Origin: Entrophospora sp. SA101
Lineage: Eukaryota; Glomeromycota; Glomeromycetes; Entrophosporales; Entrophosporaceae
Assembly (NCBI GenBank): GCA_958430865.1
Contig: CAUDNR010001219.1
Span: 1 to 17,453, forward strand
DNA: 17,453 nucleotides
Direction: 5' to 3'
The notes below the pieces were generated by a model, which had not been told where the DNA came from, ran no database searches, and saw nothing but the letters and a program-made list of their open reading frames with translations. This document shows positions 8,915-17,453 of the stretch, piece after piece; position 1 is the first letter of the stretch; each line of letters begins with the position of its first letter. The position numbers were made by a program, and so were the translations under genes.

Positions 8915-9171
8915 TTAGTTTTTTATTCTGCTAGTTTTCTTTTTTTTTCTTGATTCTTTACTAGAATTCTCTAATATTCTTTTGAAAACTCTTTCCTCTT
9001 AATAAATTTCATATGTAATCCTTTCTTTGTCTAAATATGTTTGCAAAGATTTGGTATCTGCTAAATAAAAATGTAAGGAGCAATTTTTTCACCTTGTTCT
9101 TTCTTCAGAATGCTTCTAATGGTACTATAATTCTTGGGTTCCATGGTAGACCTAATGTAAATTAACTTCAT
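8915..9171 (-). pseudogene. Small unrecognised protein gene, convergent with 8296-8886, decayed
   Basis: ATG at 9171 begins MKLIYIRSTMEPKNYS and continues through a Lys/Glu-rich helix to APYIF. One base has been lost from a T run near 9062-9072. The frame then resumes as YLADTKSLQTYLDKERITYE, meets a TAA at 9001-8999, and continues EERVFKRILENSSKES to a Lys-rich end and TAA at 8917-8915. The repaired length would be 85 residues. The alternating strand-helix-strand pattern suggests a compact alpha/beta domain, but no family is recognised. It contains no Trp, so its genetic code cannot be told. It ends 28 bases from the end of the convergent ORF. Two partial copies of its 5' end lie upstream. 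Confidence 0.5.
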
Positions 9172-9446
9172 ATTAACTATTTTTATAGAGGTAATTCTAT
9201 ATATCACTTAAGATAACAAATGGGATATTATAAAACTGTTAATTATATAATCATGTTACAAATTTTTGAACCCTGAAATTCTTGGTAGTACCAATGTTCA
9301 CTTTGTCTGGTTTTAATGTAAATTAACTTCATATTAACTATTTTATCTAGGCAAATATTGTAAATCACATACACTGGTGATGTTAAACAAGCACTATTGA
9401 TCCCAATTCTTGGTAATACCAATGTTCACTTTTGTCTGGTTTTATT
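9129..9446. repeat. Three-copy direct repeat including the MKLIYI gene start
   Basis: Copies begin with AATTCTTGG at 9129, 9277 and 9405, spaced 148 and 128 bp. A 31-bp stretch starting TAATGTAAATTAACTTCATA is identical at 9153-9183 and 9314-9344. Copies 2 and 3 share about 40 bp nearly perfectly (9277-9316 and 9405-9445), including the palindrome TTGGTAnTACCAA. Copy 1 contains the start of the 8915-9171 gene. Confidence 0.75.
9243..9332 (-). pseudogene. Truncated paralogue of the MKLIYI gene
   Basis: ATG at 9332 gives MKLIYIKTRQSEHWYYQEF, then TAA after 29 residues. The first six residues and the upstream flank match the 8915-9171 gene exactly, so this appears to be a second, truncated copy. 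It could equally be a non-coding repeat that happens to be open. Confidence 0.35.
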
Positions 9447-9460
9447 GTAGCATGCCCCAT
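9383..9460 (-). pseudogene. Second truncated copy of the repeat, SEHWYYQE fragment
   Basis: The frame MGHATIKPDKSEHWYYQEL (ATG 9460) ends at TAA after 25 residues. SEHWYYQE is shared with 9243-9332, but the MKLIYI start is absent. It is a fragment only. Confidence 0.3.
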
Positions 9461-10030
9461 ATAAGCCAACAACTATACATCTTTTTCCTCAATATGTTTA
9501 TGATAATGTTTTAATACAATCAATGAAAGCATGTCTAAAAATTATGTAAAAATTAAAATTCTACAGTACTTTATTTTGTTAGCCTAAAGTAAACAAAGTT
9601 TTTGTTATTTCTAGGATATTGAGGTTATTAATCAAATCATAAATAATATAATTATTAGACAAACTTCCGGATCCATTAAATCGTATATATTCATCAACTC
9701 ATAAGTTGTTAAGAGATTGATTATATTAGACTAACTAATAAAAGAAAATTAATTTTGCAAATGAGTTGAGAAAAAAATTTCGCGCCTTTATTAATATTTG
9801 TTAAAAGCATATGTCAATTACATTTCATTGATAAAGACAACCAAAATTTATTCTACCCATGAATTTAATATATATATATATATACTGTATGTTCAAATGA
9901 GTAGAGTTGTTTAAGAGAAAAGAATAAAAATATTTACACAAATATATATATCTATTACTATATACGAAGATTGGAGATTATATGGACAAGTAAAAAGAAA
10001 AGGAAAATCAATAATTCCCACTTTAGAATT
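9461..10030. other. AT-rich spacer downstream of the Bye1-like gene
   Basis: No gene is seen. It contains an alternating TA tract at 9869-9884. The right border of the foreign-looking block should lie in this stretch, but no junction signature is visible. The 3' untranslated region and polyadenylation signals of the Bye1-like gene are expected near its right end. Confidence 0.45.
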
Positions 10031-13000
10031 TTAACATTTATATCTCTTAGATGATCGTTTTCTATCATAATGATCATAATGAGATTGATAACGATGTTGT
10101 CTTGATGATGATGATGATGATGATGACGACGACGACGATGATTGTCGGGGTTGATGTTCTTGATTATATTCCTGTCGATGTTCACGGCGATATTCTTTAT
10201 TATTATGATGATGTTGCTTTTGCTGTTTTTCTTGATAATGATGTTGCTGCTTTTCTCGATAATGTTGCTGTTGTAGTGAAGAACGTGGACCAAAATCTTG
10301 TATCGGTTGTGACGTAGTTTGAGAATAATATTGATCATATGAAGAATATGCAGGTGGAGATGGAATAGCTTGAAGCCCGGGTGAACCATGATGTGTTGGT
10401 ATAAACGAGTGTTGATTATTTTGTAGTGGTGATGGTTGTATAGCAGTTTGATATTGAGTTGGGTATTGAGTTGAATATTGTTGTGCTTGTGGCTGTGGTG
10501 ATGGTATAGAAATATGAGATTGATTAAAAGATATAGGAGAAGGTGCTGTATTATTGAATGGTGATAGTTGAGCATTATAATGGCCAGTCGTTGCTGACAA
10601 ATTTTGTGTTGGTAAGTTATGTTGTGCAATGTTTTGTATATTTGAATTTGCCAACAAGGTTTGAAAAAATTCAGAAAATTCTCCATTAGATGCTGAAATC
10701 ACTGGCAAATTATTTGTGTAGGAATGTTGTGATTTTTGAGAATTAGGTGGCTGTAATGATTGTGGAGTGGGATTAGTAGCATTTTGTTGTGATTTAATAA
10801 CAGTGTCGGTTTCAGGTTTTTCATTTTGTTTATTAGATCCAGAAATTGATTTAACAGGTTCATCATGATGTGATTTTTCTTTTTTATCTAGTCTATTGCC
10901 ACCTTTACTGCTGATATGATTTGCATTTGCATCACTTACATCACGTGGACGTTTTAATTTACCTGATTCAGCTTCAACTATCACTATTGCGCCTAACAAT
11001 AATTTAGAGTCACGTTTATTACCGTCAGTTTGCGGTATCAAGATCTCATCATATTCCAAAAATGTTACTACATCAGGTATTTTGTCTTCAGGTTCTATTG
11101 GTATAAGGTACAGTTCTCTAACAGTAGTGTATGTATTCGCCACACGACCATAACGAATATGCTTATCTTTTGGTGAGTAGCGTAGATAATTAAACATACT
11201 ATCAAATTGTTGTTTATCAAAGAAAGTATCATCCACTTCAAATTTAATAAAAACAACATCTTTTGATGGTGAACACCAACAATCAATCAAATATGTATCA
11301 GCCTGTTCGACGCGTGACACGTGTCCATTAACTCGAATAGAAGCAGCGAGATATTCATCCCAGTTTCGAACTTTATCAAGTTTCTTTGCTGCAACAAGAC
11401 TTGCCTGTCCTGAAAACCTTGCCACGCCATCATATAATAATCTTCCTTTCCAAACTGTGATTGGTTCGGTTATAGCATTGTTTTGTGGTTCTCCTGGTGG
11501 GGTTTTAGAAGGACTTCCAAAGGATGATGATACAGAAGATGATAAAGCTCCAGGTGAATATGGAGGCGAATCCATCACTTGTTGTGGTAAATTCATAATC
11601 GCGTTTGATACAATTGGCACTGTTTTTTTTTTAATATTTACATAATTGTCTGTTGCCTTTATTTCTTTATTATTATTACCATTATTGGAATTTGCAAGAG
11701 AAGTTTCCTTATCATAAATTACAGCGGCCTTTGTTTCCATATTTTCTGTAGACTTTAAAATTGATGTATCATCTTTTGATGAGTCATTATTATTAAAAGC
11801 AGCAAAATTATTAATGGCGATAGTGGGAGAAATAGTGATAGAAGTAGCAGTAGCAGGTGATACAATATCACTGCCTAAGCTTGTTTTTCTTTTGGGAATT
11901 AAATCTTCTATATTGATTTTTGGTCTAGTTGGACTAATACTAATAGAACTGGTGGATTTTAGTGTCGGTGTATTTTTATCTTGCTGTGGTGATGATGTTG
12001 ATGAGCTGTCATTTTTTGATGAATCTAAAAAGTCTCCAACAATAATGTATTCACCTTTATGAGTTTTTTTAATTCTAGGTCCCATATCTTCAGCTTTTAA
12101 AACAGATTGTTGCATGCTTTCCCTACGAACTTTTACCATTAATGATTTTTGTTCTGGATTAGCCAATTCTTCCGGGGTCATTTGTACCAATTTCACTATT
12201 GGGATATCACCCTTAACAACATTTGTCAACAATCGATCATTTTTTGGATGTCCTAAACTTGTATGAAGATTTCGAAATTTTGATTTATAAGGTTGACCTA
12301 ATGGTTCTTTATCATTTTTTGTAGCAAAAGCATCATGTATAGCTTCTTCAAGTTTTTGTGCAAGTCTTCCACCAAGTTGATCAATCGTGTCGTCAGATTT
12401 TGGTAAGTCATCTTTTTGATCCAAGTCTTTATATTTTTTAACAAATATTTCTTTAAATTTCAGAGTACATAAAGCTCTTAAATTGGAATCATATAAAGAA
12501 TTTGTTGGCTTTTTGGCTTGAATTTGTAATTTTTTAATTGAACCTTGACCGGACTTTTTAGCAATAGCAGTCTTAGCACCACCACTGCTGCTACCATTAT
12601 TATTATTAGTAGCAGAAACACCAGCAATACTTTGCACACCATTTACATTAGTTGACTGTAATTTACTACTACTAGTCACTAAATGTGATTTCATAGAAGC
12701 ATTTAAAACTTTATTTGTAGTAGTTTTAGAAGAAGGGGGGGGAGAAGAAAGAGTGAACTTTGAGTGTACCTGACTTGGTACTTTTTTTGATTCTTTTGTA
12801 ACAACAAAAGGTGATGATACAGGTTTTTGTGTCTGTGATTCAACTCCTTTAAATGTTTTACTATCTAAATTTTTACTTTGTAAATAACACACTTCACCAC
12901 CACAATATGAATTATTTTTCTGCGTAGAATTTGAACACTCCTTATTCAGACATTTGGTTTCCGAATTTAATGATTCCTAATTTAAAATTATTAATTTTAA

Positions 13001-14228
13001 TTATTAAATAAAACAAAAACAAAAACAAAAATAATAAATAAAATTTTTACATCATTAGTGTGTTTCACAATCATTGAAGCCTTCGGATCAATACCAAGAG
13101 GTTCAGGTAATGGGCATTCATCTATACAATTTTTTTTTTAAAAAATTTTTTTTTATATATATTATATTAGCCATTTGAATACGATTACATTTATGGTGAT
13201 GATGATGATGATGATGATAAAGGATTGGGTTTGTTTTAAAAAAATCATCCATTTTTAGATCGATTCAAAAAAAAGAAAAACCCCTTTTTTTCAAAATAAT
13301 GAACGTATTATAACGATGTTTGATAATATTTGTGGCGAAAAGTGATTTATATTTCATTATACAAAGGATAACAATGTATTATAAACGTTATATACAATTA
13401 ATCATAAAAAAAAATAAATCGAAGATGAATTTTGCGAAAAATAAAGATGATGCTATATATACATAAATAAACAGAAAATACCTTTTAATAAATCAATATA
13501 TGGACGATTTTCTGAACATTTAGGACAAATGTATTTTTCCATTTCTACAGCCTGTTGTTCGGTGAGATTCACACATTCAATATGACACCTGTAGCAATCA
13601 ATTACACAGAGTATAAAAAATCAAAATAAAATAGGGACAATATATTTAAAAAAATAAATAATTTATTTAATCATCATTGAAAAACCAATTACCAGTCGTT
13701 ACAGATATCACAGTTAACCATTGTACCATGAGCAGATCTACGACAAATACAATATTCTTTTGTTTTTTCTTTCTTTTGTTTTCTGGTTTTTGAGCGAACT
13801 TCTATTCCTGGAGTGGAGCGTTTTTGATTTGCAAAACGGGTACCATAGGAATGTCCTTGTTGATTTTGTTGAACTATTTTAGTAGTCGTCGGTGTTTCAC
13901 TTGTATGTTCTTTTTGTGGTTCCATTTCTTTTGGCCCTTTTTCTTTTTGTGTTGTTTTTTGCAATTGTGTCGATTCTTCTAGTTGTTCTGAAGATTGTCC
14001 TAAAGGTTGTTTTTGATGGGACTGTGATAAAAGTGAGGGATCTATAAGGTATTGCGTATCATCTACAGTCGGATTTATCATTATCGAATGTTTACATTTA
14101 TCAGCCACGTTTGGGTTTATTAGCGCCGGATTTTCATCAATCACTGTTGTGTTCGTTGATATAGGATTTTTGCCGTTATCTTGAACGGAATCAAGAAGCG
14201 TAGTAGAGGCACACTGTTCTTCCTCCAT
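10031..14228 (-). CDS. BYE1: Bye1/DIDO-like transcription regulator (PHD, Cys knuckle, TFIIS central, SPOC)
   Basis: Four exons on the minus strand: 14228-13693, 13588-13482, 13121-13051 and 12976-10031. All introns are GT-AG (104, 360 and 74 bp) and keep the frame, giving 1219 residues. A C4HC3 PHD finger spans residues 160-203 (C160, C162, C173, C176, H181, C184, C200, C203) and its Trp179 codon is split by intron 1; such fingers bind histone H3 tails, often K4-methylated. A second Cys cluster (CLNKECSN then SYCGGEVC, residues 247-268) resembles the YCSxxC knuckle of DIDO and Cfp1/Spp1. The TFIIS central domain (about 398-526; YKSKFRNLHTSLGHPKN, IVKLVQMTPEEL) docks on RNA polymerase II. SPOC lies at about 743-907 (VWKGRLLYDGVARFSGQ) and, in relatives, binds the phosphorylated polymerase tail. 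The rest is disordered: Ser/Pro/Asn linkers, a Gln/His-rich C-terminus and a run of about 13 Ser. All Trp codons are TGG. Likely nuclear. Confidence 0.93.
10103..10142 (-). repeat. Coding trinucleotide repeat (poly-Ser)
   Basis: Pure GAT units followed by GAC units on the plus strand, read as TCA/TCG Ser codons near the C-terminus of the Bye1-like protein. It is a probable length polymorphism. Confidence 0.85.
13198..13218. repeat. (GAT)7 microsatellite in intron 2 of the Bye1-like gene
   Basis: Seven tandem GAT units inside the 360-bp intron. The same intron also holds a T9-A6-T9-type homopolymer tract at about 13131-13154. Confidence 0.85.
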
Positions 14229-14365
14229 TGGGTTTTAGTTATGGGTAGATTTTTTAATTGATCTTTTGATCTTCGAAAATCGTGTAACATAAATTATGTT
14301 TATCCGTCCAATCATCGAATTTCTTCACATTTTTGAAAATAATTTAGGTTAGCACAGCTCGTAAA
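14229..14365. promoter_or_regulatory. Possible short divergent promoter region
   Basis: 137 bp separate the start codon of the Bye1-like gene (minus) from the ATG of a candidate small gene (plus). If the small gene is real, both promoters must share this stretch. No TATA box or known motif stands out. Confidence 0.3.
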
Positions 14366-14624
14366 ATGATAAAAGAAGAAAAGATTTCTGGCCGAGCGAT
14401 TTTAATGGCTCCTGAACAGAAAAAACAATTATCACAACGGGTATAGTTCTTTCTTTTTTGATAGGGTATTAATATTGTCATTTTAGGGATTAGAAAAAGA
14501 CATTATATTTACAACGCTTGCAGCTTCAGAGATTTTCCTCATTAGAAATGTCCAAGATAGAGAGGCATTCAAACAAGCTTTCTCTAATACTAATATGAGA
14601 TTCAATAAGAATTTTATTTTGTGA
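14366..14624 (+). CDS. Possible small two-exon gene, 70 residues, unrecognised
   Basis: Exon 1 (14366-14440) reads MIKEEKISGRAILMAPEQKK and ends QLSQR. A 46-bp intron (GTATAG to TTTTAG, 14441-14486) follows. Exon 2 (14487-14624) reads GLEKDIIFTTLAASEIFLIR and onward to FNKNFIL and TGA. The frame is kept across the intron and the composition looks protein-like, with two helices likely. A TTTAG just before GTTAGCACAGC (14346) could be the acceptor of a further upstream exon, making this the 3' part of a longer gene. No family is recognised. Confidence 0.4.
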
Positions 14625-15808
14625 CTATGATTTGCAACACATGTGGGGGCAAAAAGTCCTCTGACCAAATTTAAAGATTAATTAATCTATAATAAGGCTT
14701 TGAAATATAAAAACATATTTTGCAAAGATCGTCAGCCCCTGAAACTCGGAATATTTTCTATAATAATAATTACTTCTTCACTCTAATATAGTTTTCATGC
14801 CAACAGATACATAGAATATTATTCGTCGTTGTTAATATTTCAATTATAACTATAATAAAGTTCAACAATGATTTATAAGATGATTAATTTGTATAAATAT
14901 AAAGGTGTTCATTAAATTTCAACATTATCTTCATTAACCCATTCGTGTAAAAAGTCAAATAAATGTACTGGTTCCAAGACTTAATTTCTACCCTTTACCT
15001 TTACCATTATGACCCTTCCATTCCTCATATTCAATTGTAAAAAAGATACAACTGTTTATTACTCTTGCATTTGAAAATAGGGGTGAAAAAACCAGTTGCT
15101 TTAACAATGACGATTAAAAAATTGATGATTAAACCCTTAGTCATGATCTTGATCAGTCATAATCACAAGTTGCAAGTTTTTTATTGTTTATTAAAGTTGC
15201 AAACCAAGAACTTGCTTTATAGGTTTCCTTATTTTCAGATTTAAAAATTTATAACGAAGAAATTAACCAGTGTTTATTATAAATAAATATTTATAACCAG
15301 TTTATTTAAAATGATATCAAACTATGATTGAAATATAAATCTTATCGTTTTGCTTGCTGAAAATTTGCCCTCAATATTGAGACTTTTTTTAGAAAACTTC
15401 AACATCTTTTTGCTGGACAAAATTTCATATTTTTTCATATTTAATTAGCAACAACTAAATTTCCAAATATCATTACGTTTTTAATAATGGCGATAATAAT
15501 TATTCTTTGTTCTTGATGAACAGATGAAGCAATTGTTGTAACCTCTTTTACGCAAATTTTACCAGGGTAATTTAAACCACGAAGCTTTATGGTGTAAAAG
15601 AGCCATCATGTCTTATAGCACTATCATGTCTTGCTAGTTTGGCGGATCACATATGAAGGTATAGCGAAAAAGCCCAAAATATCTTTAAATGATGACAAGC
15701 CTACATTTACTGAAAACCCCCCATATTTTATTAATCATATCTTACTATAACAGTTTCCAATATTAACTAAATGTTTATTTTATCTTATTATTTTATCAGA
15801 AAATTTAA
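14625..15808. other. Non-coding stretch, no gene recognised
   Basis: About 1.2 kb without a convincing frame. Short open pieces occur, such as IAKKPKISLNDDKPTFTE near 15663, but none connects into a gene. They may be relics linked to the fragment at 15809. Confidence 0.45.
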
Positions 15809-15946
15809 AGTGGTAACGATGACGATGATGATTATGAAGTAAAAAATGGTAATTTGTTAAATAACATTCCTTCATTGGAAAAAAGTATTCTTAAAGCTCT
15901 AAACGAGCCGAGCTTCAAGCCAACTCGAAATTTGATATATAAATAA
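15809..15946 (+). pseudogene. Possible last exon of a lost fungal gene
   Basis: An open stretch reading SGNDDDDDYEVKNGNLL, then SLEKSILKALNEPSFKPTRN, to TAA at 15944-15946. A TTTTATCAG resembling a splice acceptor lies just upstream (ends 15799), but the frame contains a TAA between it and the stretch. Acidic then mixed composition; no family recognised. Confidence 0.3.
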
Positions 15947-16001
15947 ATTTTGTTTATTATTTTAATTTATTCTAAATAGTGTTAAGACCTTATCCGGTAA
16001 T

Positions 16002-16078
16002 TAACGGATTACGGGTTAATGTTAAGAAATTTTGCATAATAATAATATTATTATTATATTAACATTAACAATCCGTTA
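16002..16078. repeat. Imperfect inverted repeat with palindromic loop
   Basis: The left arm (16002-16024) reads TAACGGATT, ACGG, GTTAATGTTAA. The right arm (16059-16078) is TTAACATTAACAATCCGTTA, pairing throughout except for the ACGG bulge. The 34-base loop contains a perfect palindrome of ATA/TAT units. A further CCCGTTAA-type motif follows at 16090. It could form a cruciform or be the remnant of a fold-back element. No target duplication is seen. Confidence 0.65.
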
Positions 16079-16097
16079 AAACCCTGTTAACCCGTTA

Positions 16098-16119
16098 ATA
16101 TCAATATCAATATCAATAT
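16098..16119. repeat. (ATCAAT)n microsatellite
   Basis: Three tandem ATCAAT-like units directly after the inverted repeat. Confidence 0.7.
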
Positions 16120-16262
16120 TATTATAATTAACAATCTATTAATCCATTCATTTTCATTCCAATTAAGTGGATTATAACCACCAATTATTTGTTCTAAATT
16201 TTTTATTTTAGAAATTACAAAAGTTTTGTGTTATAACATTTTCGTAACTGATTTTAGACCAT

Positions 16263-16772
16263 CTATACTGTTATGATATAGAAATATAGAAGTTTGAATT
16301 CATATTTGACTTTTCTGAGTGAAGTGTATGGTGAAATTTTTGTATCAATCAAACTTGCAAAAGGCAAAGCTTGCTTTTCATTATTGATTGTTGTTGAAAC
16401 TATCTTTAATGGCAATAAATTTGAATTTTGTTGTTCATCAGAGTCAAATAATAATGCGAAATATCTTCCCACAAAGCCTCAGGAAATAACATTTGATGTG
16501 GCTTAAATTTGCCATTAAATCTCTTGCTAGAGATGCCTCAAAATCTAGTTAAAGGAATGATATATTCTTTAAATTTATGAGATCATCTTCATTTAACTCT
16601 GAATTATCAATTTGTCCAATTCCCCATCGGATAATACAATTCCAAATATCAAATTCAAAACATATTTTTTTAAAATAGATACAAGCATTGGTTCTTTGAT
16701 ATCTTTATAATTATTAGATTTTTTAATGTTTTCTTAATTAAGTTTTCAATGTAATCATTAAGTATATTGAGT
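16263..16772 (-). pseudogene. BTB-BACK-TLDc protein relic
   Basis: Broken pieces in several frames follow the order of a BTB-BACK-TLDc (kelch-like adaptor) protein. SLNILNDYIENLIKKT (about 16772-16728) fits the end of the BTB fold. EPMLVSIL then, in another frame, EFDIWNCIIRWGIGQ and LNEDDLINLKNISFL (about 16685-16552) fit the BACK domain with its conserved W..(I/V)I.WG pattern. HQMLFPEALWEDISHYY (about 16500-16450) fits the BACK end. NEKQALPFASLIDTKISPYT and KVKYEFKLLY (about 16392-16280) fit the start of the TLDc domain. At least three frameshifts separate these blocks, and the N-terminal BTB and most of TLDc are missing. Such genes are abundant in Glomeromycotina. Confidence 0.7.
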
Positions 16773-17011
16773 GATTGATACTTCAATGAAATTTGATATA
16801 GATAAATTCTCCAAAATCCATTCTTTTTCATTTTCAATTATAATTCCATCAGGATTTAATTATCCGTATCAATTATTTCCATATCATAAAAGTCCAATTC
16901 ATTCAATAATCATTACAAGTTTATTGGTATGTTTTGGCAAAGGGGGAATACGCTCAATTTTTGGTTTTTTTCCTATTTGTTTAAGCATAACGGAATTTCT
17001 TTGTGATTAGT
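16771..17011 (-). other. TGA-interrupted open frame, W-rich if TGA is Trp
   Basis: One minus-strand frame reads MLKQIGKKPKIERIPPLPK, then HTNKLVMIIE, then TGA-interrupted IGLL, YGNN, YG, a TAA, and LNPDGIIIENEKEW. Three TGA codons fall in an aromatic context where Trp would be natural. With only one 80-codon frame, this may be a decayed fungal gene with TGG-to-TGA changes, a second TGA=Trp fragment, or chance. No family is recognised. Confidence 0.3.
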
Positions 17012-17304
17012 CAATAATGATCGACAAATTTAATAGCCAAAATAAAAATTTTTATCAATCGAAGACAATTAATTATGTTTTAAATTAAACCTTTAAAAAG
17101 GAATCTTTTATTTTGATGAATTGATAGTAATAAATGTTAGCAATGTGTCCATCTATATATTATGTTAATATATATTATATAAGTAAACAATACATGGTGT
17201 CCAAATAATTAAATTAATATCTATTAAAAAAAATCATTATTCGCGAATGAATCAGAGAAATGATCGACATTTTAATATAAAAATTTTTGTGCTAATTGTT
17301 ATTA

Positions 17305-17451
17305 ATAAAATAAGAAAACTCTCATGTCTACACAAAAAGTATAAAGAACAACTTTAGAATTCTTTCAAGATCGTTGAATACTACTTTAAAATTCTTTTGC
17401 AGTTATTTTATTGACTTGACTTATAACAACATGTGGTTCATTTGGTAAAAT
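17305..17451 (-). pseudogene. Possible decayed coding fragment running off the window
   Basis: A minus-strand frame entering from the window edge reads ILPNEPHVVISQVNKITAKEF, which I split here as ILPNEPHVV and ISQVNKITAKEF, then a TAA, SSIQRS, a TGA, and KNSKVVLYTFCVDMRVF before two TAA codons at 17304-17299. It looks like a protein relic but is not recognised. Confidence 0.28.
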
Positions 17452-17453
17452 AA

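Noticed and set aside
8886..8915. Bidirectional terminator hairpin between convergent ORFs
   Set aside because: A-rich and T-rich tracts are present but no GC-containing stem pairs.
9958..10686. 242-residue minus-strand ORF rich in His, Ile and Asn
   Set aside because: It is an out-of-frame shadow of the low-complexity 3' end of the Bye1-like gene.
11457..12062. Plus-strand ORFs opposite the Bye1-like gene
   Set aside because: They are antisense shadows of coding sequence with no start context or recognisable protein.

Overview
The window looks like nuclear DNA of an arbuscular mycorrhizal fungus (Glomeromycotina, Rhizophagus-like), with a block of bacterial-looking DNA inside it. The fungal call rests on very AT-rich DNA, genes split by short GT-AG introns, and relics of families I know as expanded in these fungi: a protein kinase tail, a BTB-BACK-TLDc protein, and a multi-intron gene with a conserved VEVSG / DTKKSLHTD core. 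Family names come from memory of motifs; no search was run.

Layout. 1-1042: non-coding, with a 261-bp non-autonomous DNA transposon (MITE) at 300-560 flanked by 8-bp target duplications. 1043-2831 (-): a seven-exon fungal pseudogene. 3140-3340: a two-copy direct repeat. 3374-3681 (-): two exons of another decayed gene. 4789-5097 (+): tail of a protein kinase. 5448-8886 (+): three ORFs that read through only if TGA is Trp (11 in-frame TGA, 2 TAA, 0 TAG). 8915-9460 (-): one small decayed gene plus two truncated repeats of its 5' end. 10031-14228 (-): the one clearly intact gene, a four-exon Bye1/DIDO-like transcription regulator (PHD, Cys knuckle, TFIIS central domain, SPOC; 1219 residues). 14366-14624 (+): a possible small divergent gene. 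14625-17453: mostly non-coding with decayed fragments, including a BTB-BACK-TLDc relic and an inverted repeat.

The main discovery candidate is the 5.4-9.5 kb block. TGA-as-Trp, intronless tightly spaced ORFs and coiled-coil/Cys-rich small proteins fit a Mollicutes-related endobacterium (such as Candidatus Moeniiplasma) living in the fungus. Fungal sequence lies on both sides, so either endobacterial DNA has entered the fungal genome and is decaying, or the assembly is chimeric. The first ORF resembles a eukaryotic transposon-like family (DUF7869-like), which raises a fungus to bacterium to fungus round trip. The only gene I would call active with confidence is the Bye1-like one, which standard-code TGG codons and an uninterrupted 2.9-kb exon show to be under selection.
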